Below, one piece after another: positions 42,570-55,788 of a stretch of 64,000 bases of DNA. The DNA is from Eulemur rufifrons (lineage: Eukaryota; Chordata; Mammalia; Primates; Lemuridae), in assembly GCF_041146395.1 (NCBI RefSeq), contig NW_027182892.1, positions 116,001 through 180,000 on the forward strand, given 5' to 3'. Positions within the stretch are counted from its first letter, which is position 1. Each line of letters opens with the position of its first letter. The notes under the pieces were generated by a model. That model saw only the letters and a program-made list of their open reading frames with translations, ran no database searches and was not told the DNA's origin. Position numbers and translations under genes: made by a program.

Positions 42570-44019
42570 TCACAATTATGGTGAAACGCTGAACACCTGC
42601 AAATAATTTTCAACGTAGTGGTTAATTGAAAAGCTCTGTGGCATACTTCTTGGAACAAGCCAGTTACATGTTCCCACGCAAAGAGGTGATAGAGAACCAT
42701 GGTGGATTTCCAGCTGATGAAGTAAAGGATTATTAAAGGAAATGGATGACCATGGGGATCATAGTTAATTGTCTGAAACAGAATCCGCCCTTTTCACCTG
42801 CCAAACACATGCCCACTTCTCCTCTCTGGGGATAATAAAAACTAACCAGCAAACTGACAGAGGGCCTGACCCCCCCCCATCCACATCCAACACACACAAA
42901 AAAAAACCGTACCCTCCAGCTACTAATTATAATGCTAACTTGCAAAATTTCCCTGCATTATAAAACAATGGAAAAATGGTGGTGGGATGATACTTAGAAG
43001 AATGGCTTCTTGTCAGTCTCCACTAACAAAAATAGGCAACACCAAGTCAGCTACTCCTCAGCATAGTTACGTCCGTCGCTGCCTTCTTGGGTTTCAGGAG
43101 GCACAAACAAAGGTTCTCACAATTATGGTGAAACGCTGAACATCTGCAAATAATTTTCAACGTAGTGGTTAATTGAAAAGCTCTGCGGCATACTTCTTGG
43201 AACAAGCCAGTTACCTGTTCCCACGCAAAGAGGAGTATATAGAGCCATGGTGGATTTCCAGCTAATGAAGTAAAGGATTATTAAAGGAACGGGATGACCA
43301 TGGGGATCATCGTTAATTCTCTGAAACAGAATCCGCCCTTTTCACCTGCCAAACACATGCCCAATTCTCCTCTCTGGGGACAATAAAAACTAACCAGCGA
43401 ACTGACAGAGGGCCTGACCCCCCCATCCACATTGACCATACACACACAAAAAAAAACCGTACCCTCCAGCTACTAATTATAATGCTAACTTGCAAAATTT
43501 CCCTGCATTTTAATACAATGGAAAAATGGTGGTGGGATCATACTTAGAAGAATGGCTTCTTGTCTGTCTCCACTAACAAAAATAGGCAACACCAAGTCAG
43601 CTACTCCTCAGCATAGTTATGTCCGTCGCAGCCTTCTTGGGTTTCAGGAGGCACATACAAAAGTTATCAAAATTATGGTGAAACGCTGAAAACCTGCAAA
43701 TAATTTTCAACGTACTGGTTAATTTGAAAACTCTCCAGCATAATTCTTGGAACAAGCTAGGTGCCTGTGCCCACGCATAGAGGAGTATATAGAAACATGG
43801 TGGAATCCCAGCTGATGAAGCAAAGGATACTTAAAGGAACGGGATTACCATGCGGATCCTGTTTAATACTCTGAAACAGATCCGCAGTTTTCACCTGCCA
43901 TACTAATACTCACTTCTCCTCTCTGGGGATAATAAAACCAACCGGGGAACTGACAGAGGGCCTGACCAACACATCCACACCGACCCCACAGGGGAAAAAA
44001 AAAAAAAACACCGCACCCT

Positions 44020-47000
44020 CCAGCTACTAATTATAATGCTAACTTGCAAAATTTCCCTGCATTTTAAAACAATGGAAAAATGGTGGTGGGATCATACTTA
44101 GAAGAATGGCTTCTTGTCTGTCTCCACTAACAAAAATAGGCAACACCAAGTCAGCTACTCCTCAGCATAGTTATGTCCGTCGCAGCCTTCTTGGGTTTCA
44201 GGAGGGACATACAAACGTTATCAAAATTATGGTCAAACGCTGAAAACCTGCAAATAATTTTCAACGTACTGGTTAATTTGAAAACTCTCCAGCATAATTC
44301 TTGGAACAAGCCAGGTACCTGTGCCCACGCATAGAGGAGTATATAGAAACATGGTGGAATCCCAGCTGATGAAGCAAAGGATTCTTAAAGGAATGAGATG
44401 ACCATGCGGATCCTGTTTAATTCTCTGAAACAGAATCCGCACTTTTCACCTGCCAAACACATGCCCACTACTCTTCATGGGGATAATAAAAACAAACCAG
44501 CGATCTGACAGAGGGCCTGAACACCGATCCTGAACGACCCCACAAAACAAAAAAGGACCCTCCAGCTACTAATTATAATGCCAATTTGCAAAATTTCCCT
44601 GCATTTTTAAACAATGGAGAAATGATGGTGGGATGATACTTAGAAGAATGGCTTCTTGTCAGTCTCCACTGACAAAAATAGGCAACACCAAGTCAGCTAC
44701 GCCTCAGCATAGTTATGTCCGTAGCAGCCATATTTGGTTTCAGTAGGCACATACACACGTTATCACAATTATGGTGAAACGCTGAAAACCTGCAAAGGAT
44801 TGTCAACATACTGGTTAATTGAAAAGCTCTGCGGCATACTTCTTGGAACTAGCCAGTTTCCTGTGCCCACGCATAGACAAGTATATAGAACCATGGTGGA
44901 TTCCCAGCTCATGAAGCAAAGGATTCTTAAAGGAACGGGATTACCATGCGGATCCTGTTTAATTCTCTGAAACGGATCCGCAGTTTTCACCTGCCATACT
45001 AATACCCACTTCTCCTCTCTGGGGATAATAAAAACCAACCGGGGAACTGACAGAGGGCCTGACCAACACATCCACACCGACCCCACAGGATAAAAAAAAA
45101 AAAAAACACCGTAGCCTCCAGCTACTAATTATAATGCTAACTTGCAAAATTTCCCTGCATTTTAAAACAATGGAAAAATGGTGGTGGGATGATACTTAGA
45201 AGAATGGCTTCTTGTCAGTCTCCACTGACAAAAATAGGCAACACCAAGTCAGCTACGCCTCAGCATAGTTATGTCCGTAGCAGCCATATTTGGTTTCAGT
45301 AGGCACATACACACGTTATCACAATTATGGTGAAACGCTGAAAACCTGCAAATAATTTTCAACATACCGGTTAATTGAAAAGCTCTGAGGCATACTTCTT
45401 GGATCAAGCCAGTTACCTGTTCCCACACAAAGAGGAGTATATAGAACCATGGTGGATTCCCAGCTCATGAAGCAAAGGATTCTTAAAGGAACGGGATTAC
45501 CATGCGGATCCTGTTTAAATCTCTGAAACAGATCCGCAGTTTTCACCTGCCATACTAATACGCACTTGTCCTCTCTGGGGATAATAAAAACTAACCAGCG
45601 AACTCACAGAGGGCCTGACCAACACATCCACACCGACCACACAGAAAAAAAAAAACAAAACACCGTAGCCTCCAGGTACTAATTATAATGCTAACTTGCA
45701 AAATTTTCCTGCATTTTTAAACAATGGAAAAATGATGGTGAGATGATACTTAGAAGAATGGATTATTGTCAGTCTCCACTAACAAAAATAGGCAAAACCA
45801 AGGCAGCTACGCCTCAGCATAGTTATGTCCGTCGCAGCTTTCTTGGGTTTCAGGAGGCACAAACAAACGTTATCACAATTATGGTGAAACGCTGAACACC
45901 TGCAAATAATTTTCAACGTACTGGTTAATTGAAAAGCTCTGCGGCATACTTCTTGGAACAAGCCAGTTACCTGTTCCCACGCAAACAGGAGTATATAGAA
46001 CCATGGTGGATTTCCAGCTGATGAAGTAAAGGATTATTAAAGGAACGGGATGACCATGGGGATCATCCTTAATTCTCTGAAACAGAATCCGCCCTTTTCA
46101 CCTGCCAAACACACGCCCACTTCTCCTCTCTGGGGATAATAAAACCTAACCAGCGAACTGACAGAGGGCCTGCCCCCCCCAGCCACATCGACCACACAAA
46201 AAAAAAAAAACGGTACCCTCCAGCTACTAATTATAATGCTAACTTGCAAAATTTCCCTGCATTTTAAAACAATGGAAAAATGGTGGTGGGATGATACTTA
46301 GAAGAATGGCTTCTTGTCAGTCTCCACTAACAAAAATAGGCAACACCAAGTCAGCTACTCCTCAGCATAGTTATGTCTGTCGCAGCCTTCTTGGGTTTCA
46401 GGAGGCACAAACACACGTTATCACAATTATGGTGAAATGCTTAACACCTGCAAATAATTTTCAACGTAGTGGTTAATTGAAAAGCTCTGCGGTATACTTC
46501 TTGGAACAAGCCAGTTACCTGTTCCCACGCAAAGAGGAGTATATAGAACCATGGTGGATTTCCAGCTGATGAAGTAAAGGATTATTAAAGGAACGGGATG
46601 ACCATGGGGATCATCGTTAATTCTCTGAAACAGAATCCGCCCTTTTCACCTGCCAAACACATGCCCACTTCTCCTCTCTGGGGATAATAAAAACTAACCA
46701 GCGAACTGACAGAGGGCCTGCCCCCCCCCATCTACATCGACCACACACACAAAAAAAACGGTACCCTCCAGCTACTAATTATAATGCTAACTTGCAAAAT
46801 TTCCCTGCATTTTAAAACAATGGAAAAATGGTGGTGGGATGATACTTAGAAGAATGGCTTCTTGTCAGTCTCCACTAACAAAAAGAGGCAACACCAAGTC
46901 AGCTACTCCTCAGCATAGTTATGTCCGTCGCAGCCTTTTTGGGTTTCAGGAGGCACAAACAAAGGTTCTCACAATTATGGTGAAACGCTGAACACCTGCA

Positions 47001-48400
47001 AATAATTTTCAACGTAGTGGTTAATTGAAAAGCTCTGCGGCATACTTCTTGGAACAAGGCAGCTACCTGTTCCCACGCAAAGAGGAGTATATAGAACCAT
47101 GGTGGATTTCCAGCTGATGAAGTAAAGGATTATTAAAGGAACGGGATGACCATGGGGATCATCGTTAATTCTCTGAAACAGAATCCGCCCTTTTCACCTG
47201 CCAAACACATGCCCACTTCTCCTCTCTGGTGATAATAAAAACTAACCAGCGAACTGACAGAGGGCCTGACCCCCCCCATCCACATCGACCACACACACAC
47301 AAAAAAAAACCGTACCCTCCAGCTACTAATTATAATGCTAACTTGCAAAATTTCCCTGCATTTTAAAACAATGGAAAAATGGTGGTGGGATGATACTTAG
47401 AAGAATGGCTTCTTGTCAGTCTCCACTAAGAAAAATAGGCAACACCAAGTCAGCTACTCCTCAGCATAGTTATGTCCGTCGCAGCCTTCTTGGGTTTCAG
47501 GAGGAACACACAAACGTTATCAAAATTATGGTGAAACGCTGAACACCTGCAAATAATTTTCAACGTACTGGTTAATTTGAAAACTCTCCAGCATACTTCT
47601 TGGAACAAGCCAGGTACCTGTGCCCACGCATAGAGGAGTATATAGAAACATGGTGGAATCCCAGATGATGAAGCAAAGGATTCTTAAAGGAATGAGATGA
47701 CCATGCGGATCCTGTTTAATTCTCTGAAACAGAATCCGCACTTTTCACCTGCCAAACACATGCCCACTACTCTTCTCTGGGGATAATAAAAACAAACCAG
47801 CGATCTGACAGAGGGCCTGAACACCCATCCTGACCGACCCTACAAAACAAAAAAGTACCCTCCAGCTACTAATTATAATGCCAATTTGGAAAATTTCCCT
47901 GCATTTTTAAACAATGGAGAAATGATGGTGGGATGATACTTAGAAGAATGGCTTCTTGTCAGTCTCCACTGACAAAAATAGGCAACACCAAGTCAGCTAC
48001 GCCTCAGCATAGTTATGTCCCTAGCAGCCATATTTGGTTTCAGTAGGCTCATACACACGTTATCACAATTATGGTGAAACGCTGAAAACCTGCAAAGGAT
48101 TGTCAACATACTGGTTAATTTAAAAGCTCTGCGGCATACTTCTTGGAACTAGCCAGTTTCCTGTGCCCACGCATAGAGAAGTATATAGAACCATGGTGGA
48201 TTCCCAGCTCATGAAGCAAAGGATTCTTAAAGGAACAGGATTACCATGCGGATCCTGTTTAATTCTCTGAAACAGATCCGCAGTTTTCACCTGCCATACT
48301 AATACCCACTTCTCCTCTCTGGGGATAATAAAAACCAACCGGGGAACTGACAGAGGGCCTGACCAACACATCCACACCGAGCCCACAGGAAAAAAAAAAA
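44020..48400. repeat. Large duplicated satellite block, copy 2
   Basis: Counterpart of about 31.38-35.20 kb. It contains one extra class C monomer at about 44.73-45.28 kb, nearly identical to monomers at 15.06 and 18.39 kb. This suggests the insertion came from a higher-order unit like that at 15-27 kb by unequal exchange or conversion. Confidence 0.75.
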
Positions 48401-49587
48401 AAACACTGTAGCCTCCAGCTACTAATTATAATGCTAACTTGCAAAATTTCCCTGCATTTTAAAACAATGGAAAAATGGTGGTGGGATGAGACTTAGAAGA
48501 ATGGCTTCTTGTCAGTCTCCACTAACAAAAATAGGCAACACTAAGTCAGCTACTCCTCAGCATAGTTATGTCCGTCGCAGCCTTCTTGGGTTTCAGGAGG
48601 CACAAACAAACGTTATCACAATTATGGTGAAACGCTGAACACCTGCAAATAATTTTAAACGTACTGGTTAATTGAAAAGCTCTGAGCATACTACTTGGAA
48701 CAAGCCAGTTACCTGTTCCCACGCAAAGAGGAGTATAGAAAACCATGGTGGATTTCCAGTTGATGAAGTAAAGGATTATTAAAGGAACGGGATGACCATG
48801 GGGATCATCGTTAATTCTCTGAAACAGAATCCGCCCTTTTCACCTGCCAAACACATGCCCACTTCTCCTCTCTGGTGATAATAAAAACTAACCAGCGAAC
48901 TGACAGAGGGCCTGACCCCCACCATCCACATCGACCACCCCAAAAAAAAAACCGTACCCTCCAGCTACTAATTATAATGCTAACTTGCAAAATTTCCCTG
49001 CATTTTAAAACAATGGAAAAATGGTGGTGAGATGAGACTTAGAAGAATGGCTTCTTGTCAGTCTCCACTAACAAAAATAGGCAACACCAAGTCAGCTACT
49101 CCTCAGCATAATCATGTCCGTCGCAGCCTTCTTGGGTTTCAGGAGGCACAAACAAAGGTTCTCACAATTATGGTGAAACGCTGAACACCTGCAAATAATT
49201 TTCAACGTAGTGGTTAATTGAAAAGCTCTGCGGCATACTTCTTGGAACAAGCCAGTTACCTGTTCCCACGCAAAGAGGAGTATAGAGAGCCATGGTGGAT
49301 TTCCAGCTGATGAAGTAAAGGATTATTAAAGGAACGGGATGACCATGGGGATCATCGTTAATTCTCTGAAACAGAATCCGCCCTTTTCACCTGCCAAACA
49401 CATGCCCACTTCTCCTCTCTGGGGATAATAAAAACTAACCAGCGAACTGACATTGGGCCTGACCCCCACCCATCCACATCGACCACACACACAAAAAAAA
49501 ATCGTACCCTCCAGCTACTAATTATAATGCTAACTTGCAAAATTTCCCTGCCTTTTAAAACAATGGAAAAATGGTGGTGGGATCATA

Positions 49588-49597
49588 CTTCAAAATT
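49588..49597. other. 122-bp deletion junction within one monomer
   Basis: The sequence passes directly from GGGATCATACTT to CAAAATTATGG. In the related monomer at 41.3-41.5 kb these are separated by 122 bp (about 41342-41463). The junction has at most one or two bases of microhomology. The monomer from 49339 to 49769 is short as a result. Confidence 0.85.
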
Positions 49598-52500
49598 ATG
49601 GTGAAACGCTGAATACCTGCAAATAATTTTCAACGTACTGGTTAATTTGAAAACTCTCCAGCATAATTCTTGGAACAAGCTAGGTGCCTGTGCCCACGCA
49701 TAGAGGAGTATATAGAAACATGGTGGAATCCCAGCTGAAGAAGCAAAGGATACTTAAAGGAACGGGATTACCATGCGGATCCTGTTTAATACTCTGAAAC
49801 AGATCCGCAGTTTTCACCTGCCATACTAATACCCACTTCTCCTCTCTGGGGATAATAAAACCAACCGGGGAACTGACAGAGGGCCTGACCAACACATCCA
49901 CACCGACCCCACAGGGAAAAAAAAAAAAAAAAACACCGCACCCTCCAGCTACTAATTATAATGCTATCTTGCAAAATTTTCCTGCATTTTTAAACAATGG
50001 AAAAATGATGGTGAGATGATACTTACAAGAATGGATTCTTGTCAGTCTCCACTAACAAAAATAGGCAACACCAAGTCAGCTACTCCTTAGCATAGCTATG
50101 TCCATCGCAGCCTTCTTGGGTTTCAGGAGGCACAAACAAAGGTTCTCACAATAATGGTAAAACGCTGAACACCTGCAAATAATTTTCAACGTAGTGGTTA
50201 ATTGAAAAGCTCTGCGGCATACTTCTTGGAACAAGGCAGTTACCTTTTCCCACGCAAAGAGGAGTATAGAGAACCATGGTGGATTTCCAGCTGATGAAGT
50301 AAAGGATTATTAAAGGAACGGGATGACGATGGGGATCATCGTTAATTCTCTGAAACAGAGTCCGCCCTTTTCACCTGCCAAACACATGCCCACTTCTCCT
50401 CTCTGGGGATAATAAAAACTAACCAGCAAACTGACAGAGGGCCTGACCCCCCCATCCACATCGACCACACCCACAAAAAAAAACCGTACCCTCCAGCTAC
50501 TAATTATAATGTTAACTTGCAAAATTTCCCTGCATTTTAAAACAATGGAAAAATGGTGGTGGGATGAGACTTAGAAGAATGGCTTCTTGTCAGTCTCCAC
50601 TAACAAAAATAGGCAACACCAAGTCAGCTACTCCTCAGCATAGTTATGTCCGTCGCAGCCTTCTTGGGTTTCAGGAGGTACAAACAAAGGTTCTCACAAT
50701 TATGGTGAAACGCTGAACACCTGCAAATAATTTTCAACGTAGTGGTTAATTTAAAAGCTCTGCAGCATACTTCTTGGAACAAGCCAGTTACATGTTCCCA
50801 AGCAAAGAGGTGATAGAGAACCATGGTGGATTTCCAGCTGATGAAGTAAAGGATTATTAAAGGAAATGGATGACCATGGGGATCATAGTTAATTGTCTGA
50901 AACAGAATCCGCCCTTTTCACCTGCCAAACACATGCCCACTTCTCCTCTCTGGGGATAATAAAAACTAACCAGCAAACTGACAGAGGGCCTGACCCCCCC
51001 CCCATCCACATCCAACACACACAAAAAAAAACCGTACCCTCCAGCTACTAATTATAATGCTAACTTGCAAAATTTCCCTGCATTTTAAAACAATGGAAAA
51101 ATGGTGGTGGGATGATACTTAGAAGAATGGCTTCTTGTCAGTCTCCACTAACAGAAATAGGCAACACCAAGTCAGCTACTCCTCAGCATAGTTATGTCCG
51201 TCGCTGCCTTCTTGGGTTTCAGGAGGCTCAAACAAAGGTTCTCACAATTATGGTGAAACGCTGAACATCTGCAAATAATTTTCAACGTAGTGGTTAATTG
51301 AAAAGCTCTGCGGCATACTTCTTGGAACAAGCCAGTTACCTGTTCCCACGCAAAGAGGAGTATATAGAACCATGGTGGATTTCCAGCTGATGAAGTAAAG
51401 GATTATTAAAGGAACGGGATGACCATGGGGATCATCGTTAATTCTCTGAAACAGAATCCGCCCTTTTCACCTGCCAAACACATGCCCACTTCTCCTCTCT
51501 GGGGATAATAAAAACTAACCAGCGAACTGACAGAGGGCCTGACCCCCCCATCCACATCGACCACACACACAAAAAAAAACCCGTACCCTCCAGCTACTAA
51601 TTATAATGCTAACTTGCAAAATTTCCCTGCATTTTAAAACAATGGAAAAATGGTGGTGGGATGATACTTAGAAGAATGGCTTCCTGTCAGTCTTCACTAA
51701 CAAAAATAGGCAACACCAAGTCAGCTACTCCTCAGCATAGTGATGTCCATCGCAGCCTTCTTAGGTTTCAGGAGGCACAAACAAAGGTTCTCACAATTAT
51801 GGTGAAACGCTGAACACCTGCAAATAATTTTCAACGTAGTGGTTAATTGAAAAGCTCTGTGGCATACTTCTTGGAACAAGCCAGTTACCTGTTCCCACGC
51901 AAAGAGGAGTATAGAGAACCATGGTGGATTTCCAGCTGATGAAGTAAAGGATTATTAAAGGAAAGGGATGACCATGGGGATCATCCTTAATTCTCTGAAA
52001 CAGAATCCGCCCTTTTCACCTGCCAAACACATGCCCACTTCTCCTCTCTGGGGTTAATAAAAATTAACCAGCAAACTGACAGAGGGCCTGACCCCCCCCC
52101 ATCCACATCCACCACACACAAAAAAAAACCGTACCCTCCAGCTACTAATTATAATGCTAACTTGCAAAATTTCCCTGCATTTTAAAACAATGGAAAAATG
52201 GTGGTGGGATGAGACTTAGAAGAATGGCTTCTTGTCAGTCTCCACTAACAAAAATAGGCAACACCAAGTCAGCTACTCCTCAGCATAGTTATGTCCGTCG
52301 CTGCCTTCTTGGGTTTCAGGAGGCTCAAACAAAGGTTCTCACAATTATGGTGAAACGCTGAACATCTGCAAATAATTTTCAACGTAGTGGTTAATTGAAA
52401 AGCTCTGCGGCATACTTCTTGGAACAAGCCAGTTATCTGTTTCCACGCAAAGAGGAGTATATAGAACCATGGTGGATTTCCAGCTGATGAAGTAAAGGAT

Positions 52501-53071
52501 TATTAAAGGAACGGGATGACCATGGGGATCATCGTTAATTCTCTGAAACGGAATCCGCCCTTTTCACCTGCCAAACACATGCCCACTTCTCCTCTCTGGG
52601 GATAATAAAAACTAACCAGCGAACTGACAGAGGGCCTGACCCCCCCCCATCCACATCGACCACACACACAAAAAAAAACCCGTACCCTCCAGCTACTAAT
52701 TATAATGCTAACTTGCAAAATTTCCCTGCATTTTAAAACAATGGAAAAATGGTGGTGGGATCATACTTAGAAGAATGGCTTCCTGTCAGTCTCCACTAAC
52801 AAAAATATGCAACACCAAGTCAGCTACGCCTCAGCATAGTTATGCCCGTGGCAGCCATGTTGGGTTTAAGGAGGCACATACAAACTTTATCATAATTATG
52901 GTGAAACGTGCTGAAAACCCGGCAAATAATTCTCAACGTACTGTTTAATTCAAAAGCTCTGTGGCATACTTCTTGGAAGAAGCCAGTTACCTGGGCCCAC
53001 GCATAGAGGGGTCTAGAGAACCATGGTGGATTCCAAGGTGATGAATCTAAGGATTCTTAAAGGGACAGGCT

Positions 53072-53113
53072 GAAAAGTGCAGATCCTGACTGAAACAGGA
53101 TTCGGACTTTTTG
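53072..53113. repeat. Palindrome, shortened copy
   Basis: GAAAAGTGCAGATCCTG is joined directly to ACTGAAACAGGATTCGG. The inner part of the left arm and the loop are missing, leaving a weak, offset hairpin. Confidence 0.6.
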
Positions 53114-53607
53114 CCTGCAACACACATGCCCACTTCTCCTCTCTAGGGATAACAAAAACAACCCATCGGATTGACAGATGGCCTGCCCCCGCCCCCCACC
53201 ACCCCACACAAAATCGTGCCCTCCAGCGACTGATCCTTATGCTATCTGGCAATACGTCCTCTGCCTTTTAAAATAATGGAGATAGAATGGTGGAATTATA
53301 CCTAAAAGACTGGCTTATTGCCAGACTCCCATACCAAGTATTGGCAACAGCAAGTCACCTAGGCCTCAGCACACGTTTGTCCCTGGCAGCCATCTTGGGT
53401 TTAAGGAGGCACAGATGAACCTTATCACAATTATGGTGAAAGGTGCTGCAAAAGCGGTCAAGTAATTCTCATGGTAGTGGTTACTTGAAAAGCTCTGCGG
53501 CATAATTCTTTGAACTAGCCAGTTAACTGGGCCCACGCATAGAGCAGTCTAGAGGCCCATGGTGGATTCCCAGCTGATGAAGCAAGGGATTCTTAATGGA
53601 ACGGGGT

Positions 53608-53660
53608 GAAAAGTGCGGTTTCTGTTTCAGTCTAAGACAGAAACGGGTCCGAACTTTTTA
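53608..53660. repeat. Palindrome, degraded copy
   Basis: Same layout as the 55250 copy. Both arms carry several unpaired changes (left GCGGTTTCTG, right ACGGGTCCGAAC), so pairing is partly lost. Confidence 0.6.
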
Positions 53661-54158
53661 CCTGCCACACACATGCCCACTTCTCCGGTCTGGGGAAAAT
53701 AAAAACCATCCAGCGAACTGACAGAGGGCCTGCGCCCCCCACCCACACCGACCCCACAAATAAAAATGTCCCCTCCAGCTACTAATTATTATGCTAACTT
53801 GCAAAGGTTTCCGTGCATTTTAAAATAATGGGGAAAGTATGGTGGAATGATACTTAAAAGAATGGCCTCCTTCCAGCCTCCAGTAACAAGTGTCGTGAAA
53901 TCCAAGTGACCTAGGCCTCAGCATAGTTTTCTCCGTGGCAGCCATCTTGTGTTTAAGGAGGCACAGACGATCCTTATCACAATTATGGTGATATGTGCTG
54001 CAGAAACTGGCAAATAATTCTACACGTAGTGTTTATCTCAAAAGCTGTGCAGCATACATCTTGGTACAGGCCAGTTCATGGGCTCATGCATGGAGGGTTC
54101 TAAGGAACCATGGTGGATTCCCAGCTGATGAATCAAAGGATTTTTAATGGAACCGGCT

Positions 54159-54209
54159 GAAAAGTGCGGATACTGTTTCAGTCTAACTGAAACAGGATCC
54201 GCACATTTC
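54159..54209. repeat. Palindrome, 24-bp arms
   Basis: Arms 54159-54182 and 54186-54209 pair at 22 of 24 positions around a 3-nt centre (CTA). Confidence 0.8.
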
Positions 54210-54702
54210 ACCTGCCACAAATATATCCACTTCCCTGTCTGGGCATAATAAACACAAACAACCAGACTGACAGAGGGACTGTCCCCCAAACCACCCCGAT
54301 CCCACCCAAAAACGTCCCCTCCGTTGACTCATCTTATGCTAACTGCCGAAAGTTGCTCACCTTTTAATATAAGGGAGAAAGGATGGGGCAATGATAATTA
54401 AAAGACTGGATTCTTGTCAGACTCCCGTACCAAGTATTGGCAACACCAAGCGAGAGAACCCTCAGTATAGGTTTGTCCATGGAAGCCATCTAGGGTTTAA
54501 GGAAGCACAAATGAACCTTATCAAAATTATGGTAAAAGTGCTGGAAAAGCTGGCAAATAATTTCCATGGTAGTGGTTATTTCAAATGCTCTGTGGCATAC
54601 TTCTTTGAACTAGCCTGTTAAGTGGGTCCACACATAGTGGGGTGTAGAGAACTATGGTGGATTCCCAGCTGATGAAGCAAAGGATTCTTAAAGGAACAGG
54701 AT

Positions 54703-54755
54703 GAAAAGTGCCGATCCTGTATCAGTCTAAGACTGAAACAGGATCCACACTTTTC
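54703..54755. repeat. Palindrome, 26-bp arms
   Basis: Arms 54703-54728 and 54730-54755 pair at 23 of 26 positions around a single A. Confidence 0.8.
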
Positions 54756-55249
54756 ACTTGCCACACACATGTCCACTTCTCCTCTCCGGGGATAATAAAA
54801 ACAAACCACTGGACTGACAGAGGGCCTGGCTCTGCCTCTCCCACCCCACACAAAAACGTTTCCTCCAGCGACTCATCCTTAAGCTAAATGGCAATAGGTG
54901 CTCTGCCTTTTAAAATAGTTGTGAAAGGAAGGTGGAATGATACTTAAAGGAATGGCTTCTTGCCACGGACCAGTACCAATTATCGGCAACTCCAAGGGAG
55001 ATTGGCCTAACCGTAGTTTTTTCTGTGGAAGCCAGCTTGGGTTTCAGGATGCACTGCCTAACCTTTTCACAATCATTGTGAAAGTTGCTGCAAAAACTGG
55101 CAAATAATACTCAATGTAGTGGTTATTTCCAAAGCTCTGCGGCATACATCTTGGAACTAGCCAGTTACCTGGACCCACACATAGAGGGGTCTCGACAGCC
55201 ATGGTGGATTCCCAGCTGATGAATCAAAGGATTCGTAAAGGAACTGGCT

Positions 55250-55302
55250 GAAAAGTGCGGATCCTGTTTCAGTCTAAGACTGAAACAGGATCCGTACTTT
55301 TC
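55250..55302. repeat. Palindrome, best preserved long copy
   Basis: Arms 55250-55275 and 55277-55302 pair at 25 of 26 positions around a single A, with the centre TCAGTCT-A-AGACTGA and a GGATCC in each arm. The one exception (G opposite T) can still wobble-pair in single-stranded form. Confidence 0.9.
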
Positions 55303-55770
55303 ACCTGCCACACACATGCCCACCTCTCCTCTTTGGGCATAATAAAGACAAACCACCAGACAGACAGAGAGCCTTCCCCTCAACGCACCACCCGACCCCA
55401 CTCAAAAACGTCCCCTCCAGCAACTCATTCTTATGATAACTGGAAAAAGGTGTTCTGCCTTTTAAAATGATGGAGAAAGGATGGTGGAATGACTCTTAAT
55501 AACATGGCTTCTTGCCAGGCTCCAGTACCAACTATCGGCAACACCAAGTGAACTAGGCCTCAGCATACTTTTGTCCGCCCCAGCCATCTTGGGTTGAAGG
55601 AGGCACGGACGAACCTTATCACAATTATGGTGAAAGGTGGTGCAAAAACTAGCAAATAATTCTCAACGTAGTGGTTATTTCAAAAGCTCTGTGGCATACT
55701 TCTTGGAACTTGCCAGTTACCTGGGCCCACGCATAGAGGTCTTTAAAGAACCATGGTGTATTCCCAGCTG

Positions 55771-55788
55771 ATGAATCAAACGATTCTT
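55771..55788. other. Target-site duplication, left copy (L1 no. 2)
   Basis: ATGAATCAAACGATTCTT matches ATGAATCAAAGGAGTCTT at 62068-62085 with 2 mismatches in 18. The divergence indicates an older insertion than L1 no. 1. Confidence 0.85.

Larger units (their letters stand above)
42570..52842. repeat. Homogenised satellite array, block 4
   Basis: Monomer order A42747 A43296 C43846 B44401 C44941 C45498 A46049 A46600 A47148 B47699 C48241 A48792 A49339 C49769 A50325 A50872 A51420 A51967 A52516. Class B is absent after 48 kb and the last stretch before the array edge is almost only class A. One monomer has a 122-bp deletion at 49592. The block ends in mid-monomer near 52842, where diverged copies start. 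No gene is seen. Confidence 0.93.
52843..55788. repeat. Diverged satellite flank, left of L1 no. 2
   Basis: Monomers of the same family with a similar period, differing at many positions from the array and from each other. Central palindromes lie near 53092, 53634, 54184, 54729 and 55276. Shared flank features are GGCAGCCATCTTGGGTTTAAGG in place of CGCAGCCTTCTTGGGTTTCAGG, AAAGGTGCTGCAAAAACTGG, and GCCTTTTAAAATAATGG. The lack of homogenisation suggests these copies lie outside the zone of active exchange. Confidence 0.92.

Noticed and set aside
55250..55302. The palindrome as a transcription terminator or an IS-type inverted repeat end
   Set aside because: It has no U-run after the stem, recurs once per monomer, and does not bound any inserted segment.
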